A DNA stretch of 6,538 nt, taken from NCBI GenBank assembly GCA_025351545.1, contig JANXVQ010000591.1, positions 1-6,538 on the forward strand. Direction: 5' to 3'. Below, one piece after another: positions 6,410 through 6,538 of this stretch (positions are counted from its first letter, which is position 1; the number at the start of each line of letters is the position of its first letter). The DNA is from Spirosoma sp. (GTDB lineage: Bacteria; Bacteroidota; Bacteroidia; Cytophagales; Spirosomataceae). A program made the translations under genes and the position numbers. The notes under the pieces are model-generated. The model was not told where the DNA came from, did not search any database, and saw only the letters and a list, made by a program, of their open reading frames with translations.

Positions 6410-6538
6410 ATTCAAAGGGCTGATCCATAAGAAGTTGGATTGAAACAAATTCACCACAACAGCATTAATTACCTGGCTGGCTCATTCAAAGGGCTGATCC
6501 ATAAGAAGTTGGATTGAAACTCAGGGCTTGACTTGTTA
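6410..6538 (+). CRISPR. Start of CRISPR array: two 37-nt repeats, one full spacer, one partial
   Basis: Two identical 37-nt repeats lie at 6410-6446 and 6484-6520. They begin ATTCAAAGGGCTGATCC and end AGTTGGATTGAAAC. Spacer 1 (6447-6483) is 37 nt; spacer 2 begins at 6521 and is cut at the window edge after 18 nt. The 3' end ATTGAAAC is the typical 8-nt type I-B crRNA handle, so the array is read on the + strand and continues beyond the window. Each repeat can form a short stem, ATCCA with TGGAT around an 8-nt loop, which places the predicted Cas6 cut near the 3' base of the stem. The outer TTCAA and TTGAA could also pair. Confidence 0.95.

Overview
The window is one locus: the downstream part of a type I-B-like CRISPR-Cas operon followed by the leader and first two repeats of its CRISPR array. 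All genes are on the + strand. The organism is most likely a member of the Bacteroidota, perhaps a Spirosoma-like Cytophagales. This is inferred from the Bacteroidota-type Cas6/Cas1 protein sequences, the absence of Shine-Dalgarno sequences before every start, and a mixed base composition of about 40-60% GC. No taxonomic marker gene is present, so the assignment is an inference.

Layout: the 3' end of cas7 (3-209, cut by the window edge), cas5 (206-955), cas3 with fused HD nuclease and helicase (955-3369), cas6 (3377-4147), a 36-bp-arm inverted repeat across the cas6 end and the cas6-cas1 gap (4104-4195), cas1 (4200-5336), cas2 (5333-5623), cas4 (5626-6213), a 196-nt leader (6214-6409), then repeat 1, spacer 1, repeat 2 and the start of spacer 2. 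Most neighbouring genes overlap by 1-4 nt or lie 2-7 nt apart, which suggests one translationally coupled operon. The only real gap is the 52 nt between cas6 and cas1. No gene-free stretch reaches 300 bases.

How the genes should work together: Cas1-Cas2 with Cas4 select, trim and integrate new spacers at the leader end of the array. The array is read on the + strand into pre-crRNA, and Cas6 cuts it inside the repeat. Cas7, Cas5 and a large subunit lying upstream of the window form Cascade on the crRNA. Cas3 is then recruited to nick, unwind and degrade the target. Every catalytic motif I could check is intact, so the visible part looks functional.

I do not see a new class of system here. The unusual points are two related low-complexity inserts inside Cas1 that share DNA words, a long inverted repeat that has replaced or extended the Cas6 C-terminus and sits between the interference and adaptation genes, a change in base composition at the cas3/cas6 border, and a gene order (cas3-cas6-cas1-cas2-cas4) that differs from the textbook I-B order.
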